Shown here piece by piece: positions 59,101 to 64,000 of a stretch of DNA of 64,000 bases. Numbering within the stretch: position 1 is the first letter of the stretch; each line of letters opens with the position of its first letter. This stretch comes from Diploscapter coronatus. Lineage: Eukaryota; Nematoda; Chromadorea; Rhabditida; Rhabditidae. The notes under the pieces were generated by a model that had not been told where the DNA came from, did no database searches, and saw only the letters and a list, made by a program, of their open reading frames with translations. Where the stretch lies: positions 72,741,249-72,805,248 of the forward strand of contig OZ038423.1 in assembly GCA_964036155.1 (NCBI GenBank). Direction: 5' to 3'. The position numbers and the translations under genes are program-made.

Positions 59101-62100
59101 AATTTCCTCCTGAATTCTTGATGTCTGAATATTTGACTGGGACTGATTTCGTCGTGACGAAATCGGAATTCACCAAGCAGGCGAACGACATCAAAAATGG
59201 CGATTGGCGAGATTCCTTCTTCTGAAAAATAAGCACTAAAGCTTTAATTTTAAAAAATTACCAAACCTGATTCTTCCAAGCCACTCCTTCTCGACACTTT
59301 TCTGCATTTATTCTGACGAAAACGGAATTTTTCGTTTCGCTCGACAGTTCCTGGAGTCGATTGATATCTGAAAAATCCAATTTGAAAGGAACAAATGAGA
59401 AAACTCAACAAACCGAAATTTTTATCGTCGCTTTTGTCCAGGAGAAACGGGAACGATTTTACCAAATGGGTAGAGGAATCGTTGCTGAAAAATCGAGAGA
59501 ATTTTTTTTTAAAATAGGCTTTTTACCATTTCCAAGGCGAGAAGTAGAGCGAATCGTCGAATGGGGTTCTAGAAAAATGCCACTCGCAGATCCTGTCGAG
59601 CATTTTTGATAGATCAACCGAACTTTGATCGATCTGAAATTCAAAATGTTTCAGAAAAATAACAAAAGCGACTTATGACGTTATGATATTCTTCTTTTTA
59701 GCCCAAAATTAGAATGAACCATTTCGTTGCTGGTTTGACGAGAAATTAAGGTTACCTGACTGATTTTCTTCAACTTTTCGTCGATTCTGAACGCTGGAAT
59801 CTCTAGGCTGATCAATTTTTGACGAATCGAGTCGAAACCTTTCTTCCGGACTTCGATGCCTGAAAATTCATTTATTTAAAAAAAAAATCCTAATTTCAAT
59901 GCTTCATGATAAAGTATCAAATATGGTCTTTTATGGTGGAAATACTATGACGGAACAACCTAGCGAGAGCAGAATGATGAGGGAAGTCATTTCGATCTGC
60001 TTCTGGAGTCCATTTTCGAATCTCGTCCTCAAATCATCCGATGTCAATTCCGTTGGGAGATTTGGCAGAAAGTCACGTTTCATCGAGTACCATTCTTGGG
60101 GAGGCGCTGAATTATATCAATTTTCTTGGGTCGTACTTTTCGTTTTGAGCTAGTTTTAATAAATTTCTAAATTTGTAATAAGAATTATTTAGGAATTTCC
60201 CGTGAATACTTGTTAAAATAGAAGCACTTTTATGACAAATCGCATCATACCCGATTCTTTTTGATTAATAAAGAGCTTGCAAGAACTGAAAAACACCTAA
60301 TTTTAAATAAATTTTTAAAATAAACTAGAATAAAATGATTTTTAAACGTTCGTACCTGACATAGAACCAATATCTTTGGTGACTCGTTTTGTCAAAGCAT
60401 AGGCGATCTTCGGCTCGCAGCAAACGCAAATCGAAATAGGAAGACCGTCTGAAGTTGGCTTCAATTAAATCATAAAATCAATTATTTGGGAAGGAAATTA
60501 GTAATTAGTTGATATGTCTAACTTGAAGTAACTTTTTAGTGATAACAGTTCTAAGATTTTGATTAAAGAATCGATAAACACTAAAAATAGACTATAATGG
60601 AATAAAATAAGTTTCAGAGGGTTGCCATAAAGCTGAAGACTTTACAGCTTTTGATCAGATATGTGAAAATAGAGATGCCTTTGTAAAAGTCCATCGAATT
60701 CGAAAAAGGCACGACGAACACGACAAGTTCCCATTGAGAAATCTGCTTCAGGTACAAACGGCATTTCACTGGGGATTGTTGATGATCCATTGAATCTGAA
60801 AATGCGAATTTTGCTACCCAGAAAAATTCCAAATAAAACAACTTTTAGCTGTCTCTGTATTTTCAGCTCTGCAATATCGTGCTGAAAGACCGTAGTATTA
60901 ATTCAATTCGAAATATGTAAAAAAAATCAAGATTATGAAGCTAATCTTTCTGATAAGCTAATAAATTTTTCAAAAGATAAAAATTGAATGCGTTATTTTA
61001 TCCTATCCTATTAGCGCGTAGATTTATCCATATTTTCTGATTCTAACGGAATACCTTTGGGAAAATTAGATAAGATACACGCGCACACAAAAATCCCCCA
61101 CCTTGCTTTTCTCCTTGTATGGTGGGAGTTTTCTGCAACTTCCCTCCTTTCGTCCTGTCGTCCTTCCTACCTTCCCCACTCACAACCACCTGCTTCCACA
61201 GCTCCGTCTCGCTCGAATCCAGGAATGTGTCGAACTCTTCGATCAGCTCTTGATGAAGAACATTCCGAAAGAGCGAAATGAGGTGAGGGGTCAGCTGGTC
61301 TTCTGAAAAAATAGCCAAAAATAAATTGTCTCTGGTGATTTTAGTGACTGAAAGTAGGTCTTTCCGTTAATGATTAATATTTTCATAAGTTTTCAAGTTA
61401 AATCCGTTCAGAAACATAATATGACGATTTTCAACATTTTTCTTAACATACGTTTCAAGTTTTACATAATTTGAACGACAAACTCTTCAGATGACGCGAG
61501 GAGTTTTTCTGATAAATTTTCAATAATCCACTTTTCATTTCATATTCAATGCATTTTCTCTCAATTTTATTCCGATTCCGATTCCGATTTCGATTTCATT
61601 TTTTATTTTCAATTTCCATTTATGAATATTCGATGTCTGTCTGTTTGTTTCTCTATTCGTTACACGTATCAATCGATAGATCGACTCTACACGATAAATT
61701 TTCGAGTCTCGAAGGAAAATAAATGAAAAGGGGAATTCAGACTAGTCATTCATTTTCTCGAGTAAACCTAATTTGTCAAATCTACGAAGATCACGTAGTT
61801 TTACGCGCTAAATTCTAAAATTTCAAAGATTTACTCAAGATTTAGAGATTTTAGATCAATACACCATTTTACTACATCGTTTTTATCATCATGATTTTTA
61901 AATCAACAATTTTCTCCTGATAAGAAAATTTCAATAAGCTTTTTTCCAGGGAATTTCATTTTCATTTGGATTGTTTGAAGTTCCCATACACGAACAATTC
62001 AATATTATTGCTGTTTTCTACACAACGGGAATTTCACAAATAGAAAAAAAACTGACAATATTGCCTATTTTGATGTTTTTAAAGCAGAAATCTATCGAAT

Positions 62101-63901
62101 TAAACTGACAAAAATAATCGACTAACTTCTGTACAAATTATCACTTCTCATAAAATCCCTAAATAATTTCGAATATCCGTTCCAGAGAATAAGCGATAAT
62201 TCGTCTATGTTTGATTATCCCTGACTCTGCTTTTCGGAAGGGTTATTCAGGCTTAATCGACTATATACAGACACACAGACAGACCCATGAAAGGGATACA
62301 CAGAGCTCGTGCAAACAGATTCATAAATCCATCATCATTGGCTTCTTTTCGTTTAACAAATATCCATCCTATTTCTTTCTTTCCTTCTCTACGCTTCGTT
62401 TACTCTCTCATCATAGGAAATTCGCGAATTTTACGTATCTTTGAACTATTTTAGTTTAAAACTACCCGGAAATGAATATTGAAAATTTCATACACTGATA
62501 CTCTATCAAAAGGCGTATTTCATTCTTCAAAGGAAATGAACTTTCCAGAAAAATACTATTTTTCTTTTCCTCCATCAAATCTCCCTTCTCTATTTCTATC
62601 ATTTTCTTTTCCCCTCTTCAATTCACTCTATCTCTAGCCCTCTTCCCATCCACAAAAATGTGCAGCTCCCTTTCCACGTATTCAATGCCCTTTCCAGCAT
62701 CAAAGCGGGGGCGCAAATACTTGCAATCAAATGAAAATGGGAGCTCAGGCTTTTCACATACAATTCATAAGCATAGGACGCCCACATAAAAGGACGATTT
62801 TACGTCCATCAATTGATAGGGCACCTTTCATGAAAATTAACACCTTCAATTTTCAATCGATAAACTAAGCTATTCAATATTATATACGATAATTCTAAGA
62901 TGAGTTAATTCAATCATTACTTTATAAAGTTTTAACCTGCTTGAAACATATTCAGTTTAAATCAAGTTCATTAATTGCTTGGAAATGAATGGTTTCGTTC
63001 GATTGAATTAAAGCTACATTATTTTTCATTTAAATTCCCACAGAGATTAACTCAGTAATGATGTGATCATATTTTCACTTTTTTTAAACTTAACCAAATA
63101 TTTTTTTCACTTTTCAAAAAATCATACCATTTACTAGAAGCGGTAAACTGATGATCGCTCTGTCGGCATATTTGAGCGCGTTTGTGTGGCTGATGAGCGA
63201 GGTCGTCACCTGCACGCGAGCGCTCAGATTCAGTTTCTCCAGGCTCAGGTTCTGATCAACAGAACGAAATGAGCTGAAAATGGCCAATTCTCGAAAAAAA
63301 TAATGATGAAGATCACGAATAAAATTTTCGAAACTACAAATTATAATAATTTCAGAAAAAAATACTTGAAAGAAAAATCAACAAAAATAAGGAAAAAAAT
63401 TGAATAAGAAGTAGTAGAATAAGGAGAGGCAAAATTTACCTAATAACCGGATCATCGTGCTGAATTTTGCTGATCGCGATTCGCATCAGGAAATCGATGG
63501 AGTACAGCACCGAAACGACTTCTGCATCATCCGTGTGGGAAGGACCCTGGAAATCCCTGATAGTCACTTTTCAAATTGCATTTTTTAAATTTCTTTTCTG
63601 AATTCGTTCAATTTTACAACTAACTAAAAAGTAAGTGTAGCTTCCGTAAAGTGAGTTTTTCCTATCTCCCAATTTAATATACCATAAGTTTCTGCACAGT
63701 TCAATATTGAAAGTCGTACTTACTTGTGATATGTTTCACGATTTATCAAAATAAATAGGTAATCTCTAGATGAATGCGATTAGATTAAATTTTTATAAAT
63801 TGAAAAAGAAGAAACTAGAAAAGTGTACGCAGTCTCTGAGGCGAATGTCGAGAATCTCACTGCGTAAATTCGACCGAAAAAGTGAGAAACAGCGCATACG
63901 C
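38122..63901 (-). CDS. SZT2: SZT2-like scaffold subunit of KICSTOR (5' partial)
   Basis: SZT2 is the large scaffold of KICSTOR, which brings GATOR1 to lysosomes so that amino-acid loss shuts down mTORC1. The gene has dozens of exons over 25.8 kb and runs off the right edge; the first exon seen is about 63,901-63,861. I checked only some junctions for phase. Diagnostic matches to human SZT2, in order: RRLDDATLAQLINVF and TRLSAEDVQ (about 55,930-56,020); CCIEFRIVNAKGEIPES (54,800); VHWHNARARLL (45,670); MQDYVRYMKTLDLEFVEV (43,640); GIILMVLSF (43,340); CHIHSFTYDFHLRIL (43,000), the strongest block; YNTHAFLIDFLEYYGCRPPN (42,760); EYMLVCDSF (42,140); LLITNPDDINTLFLI (38,650); and the end ACVTAFLWSDLL, with stop at 38,122-38,124. 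Low-complexity serine-rich linkers sit at 40,600-41,700. Introns host a tRNA, a GST gene, a foldback repeat and a transposon. Confidence 0.92.
39036..39195. repeat. Foldback repeat in an SZT2 intron
   Basis: The left end ATGACGAGATGACGAGACCC (then TTTTAG) and right end AAAAAGGGTGTCGCCATCTC (then GTCAAT) are imperfect inverted repeats. Inner parts pair again (GAGACCGTTC / GAACGGTCGG). No coding capacity. Confidence 0.65.
39989..40072 (+). tRNA. tRNA-Ser(TGA)
   Basis: An 84-base class II cloverleaf can be drawn in full. The acceptor stem is GGTGCGG with TCGCATC (five pairs plus two G-U). A 3-bp D stem is GCC/GGC. The anticodon stem is TTTCC/GGAAA around loop CTTGAGA, with anticodon TGA at 40,024-40,026. 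The long variable arm is TGAG/CTCA, and the T arm is TTGGG-TTCGATT-CCCAA. The base after the acceptor stem is G, as in serine tRNAs. The B box GGTTCGATTCC is perfect, and a T run follows from 40,076 as a Pol III terminator. The A box is less regular (C at position 9, G next to the anticodon), so a decayed copy is possible. It sits in an SZT2 intron on the opposite strand. Confidence 0.72.
47110..47116 (+). promoter_or_regulatory. TATA box of the nested GST gene
   Basis: TATAAAA about 105 bases before the start codon, inside an SZT2 intron and on the opposite strand. This suggests that the nested gene has its own promoter. Confidence 0.45.
47220..48301 (+). CDS. Glutathione S-transferase, sigma class, nested in SZT2
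   Basis: Conjugates glutathione to electrophiles; nematode sigma-class enzymes act in detoxification and prostaglandin-type isomerisation. Seven phase-consistent exons (47220-47279, 47326-47398, 47513-47605, 47647-47774, 47950-48034, 48078-48181, 48221-48301) give 207 residues, the usual length. The N-terminal thioredoxin fold starts MVSYKLYYFPIRGPAEVARQ, with the catalytic tyrosine in YYF. The glutathione site shows W (EEWPKHKA), MPVLAIDG with the cis-proline, and ESFAINRYLARKFG. The all-helical C-terminal domain includes GLTWIDLFVADHF, the N-capping region typical of GSTs. It lies on the + strand within an SZT2 intron (between exons near 46,700 and 48,430). Confidence 0.95.
48385..48390 (+). 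terminator. Poly(A) signal of the GST gene
   Basis: AATAAA 84 bases after the GST stop, just before the next SZT2 exon (which ends near 48,425), so the GST transcript can end within the host intron. Confidence 0.5.
49388..50032 (+). repeat. Left terminal inverted repeat (645 bp)
   Basis: Identity with the right repeat ends at CCGAGCTATTGG. Near the tip, TTCGCAC (49,424-49,430) and GTGCGAA (49,440-49,446) form a small hairpin around a G-run, a candidate transposase-binding site. ATCGATAATTAAC occurs near 49,568. Confidence 0.9.
49696..49824 (+). pseudogene. Orphan copy of transposase exon 1 in the left repeat
   Basis: This is the mirror copy of the transposase first exon (MSHAEQLYAALQRAPPNQRH onward, 43 codons, followed by the same GTAGGC donor). 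Nothing on the + strand continues it: the open frame runs on as intron sequence to 50,196. It is carried only because the exon lies inside the inverted repeat. Confidence 0.85.
50142..53494 (-). CDS. DDE transposase (Tc1/mariner-IS630 superfamily)
   Basis: Cuts and joins the transposon ends. Exons in order: 53,494-53,366 (inside the right repeat), one from 52,948 (end not fixed), 52,340-52,262 (CSQRWLDSENYRYYESCGIR), one from 52,212, the catalytic exon about 51,735-51,290, one about 51,040-50,745, and the last about 50,411-50,142. The second exon holds a probable helix-turn-helix (CTAQLTGTSYSTVLRICVNR). Catalytic residues are D in IYYDETWTFPGK, D in ILIIDNASIHGE, and E in LPPYHCQFNAIELTWAELKG. 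91 residues separate the last two. The C-terminus is acidic (SDECSEDSDIS to LELSDEF). No stop codon or frameshift was seen, so it may be functional. Confidence 0.85.
53158..53802 (-). repeat. Right terminal inverted repeat (645 bp)
   Basis: Mirror of the left repeat. It contains the transposase first exon (53,494-53,366), its 5' untranslated sequence and presumably its promoter. Confidence 0.9.
61320..63127. other. Long SZT2 intron without other genes
   Basis: About 1.8 kb between exons ending at 63,128 and starting at 61,302 on the - strand. T-rich with CT-rich stretches (62,390-62,660). I found no nested gene on either strand. Confidence 0.55.
61570..61597 (+). repeat. ATTCCG hexamer repeat
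   Basis: About four imperfect units of ATTCCG/ATTTCG in an SZT2 intron. Confidence 0.7.
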
Positions 63902-64000
63902 CTGTGGTGACAACGCACGAAACTAGAATAAAAGGATGAAAATAAAATCTATTAGTCAAAAGCGAACTAAAATAACCGCCAATAAAAGAAATTAGAAGAG

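Noticed and set aside
30..64000. CRISPR arrays, bacterial operons, rRNA genes
   Set aside because: No regularly spaced direct repeats, no bacterial gene organisation and no rRNA-like sequence were seen; the window is eukaryotic.

Overview
The window is nuclear DNA from a nematode, probably of the rhabditid group. The evidence is AT-rich sequence, many small exons, introns ending mostly in TTTCAG or TTTTAG, a trans-splice-like acceptor just before some start codons, and proteins close to nematode families. I could not determine the genus. Exon positions below come from reading splice junctions by eye. For most multi-exon models I checked that the reading phases agree across every junction; for the largest gene (SZT2) I checked only some junctions.

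Layout: 61-6481 (+) holds three close genes, torsin (5' end outside the window), the Brix-domain ribosome factor RPF1 and complex I subunit NDUFB2. Their order and spacing look like an operon. 7.0-7.35 kb is a foldback (MITE-like) element, with a second copy at 33.7-34.1 kb. 7.8-13.9 kb is an accessory cluster: three paralogous cysteine-rich secreted or surface proteins resembling nematode C6/DUF281 families (two on -, one on +) and a single-pass membrane orphan. 14.6-18.9 kb (-) is a complete ZP-domain, cuticlin-like gene. 18.9-31.2 kb has no gene that I can support; its + strand is purine-rich with scattered regulatory-looking motifs. 31.4-33.7 kb (+) is a GNAT acetyltransferase behind a TATA/GATA promoter. 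35.3-37.4 kb (-) is a C2H2-like orphan.

From 38.1 kb to the right end the window is dominated by one giant gene on the - strand, recognised as SZT2, the scaffold of the KICSTOR complex that couples amino-acid starvation to mTORC1. Its 5' end lies outside the window. Its introns carry several passengers: a serine tRNA gene (+, 39,989), a sigma-class glutathione S-transferase (+, 47.2-48.3 kb), a foldback element (39.0 kb) and a 4.4 kb Tc1/mariner-IS630-type DNA transposon (49,388-53,802). The transposon has a TA duplication and 645-bp terminal inverted repeats. Its apparently intact transposase has its first coding exon inside the inverted repeat, so that exon is present at both ends.

Working together: the left cluster serves housekeeping functions (nuclear envelope/ER, ribosome and mitochondrial biogenesis). 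The middle genes are extracellular or cuticle-related and lineage-specific. The right part is nutrient signalling with nested detoxification and translation genes. The transposon is the most recent-looking arrival, since no mismatch was seen between its long repeats in the stretches compared.
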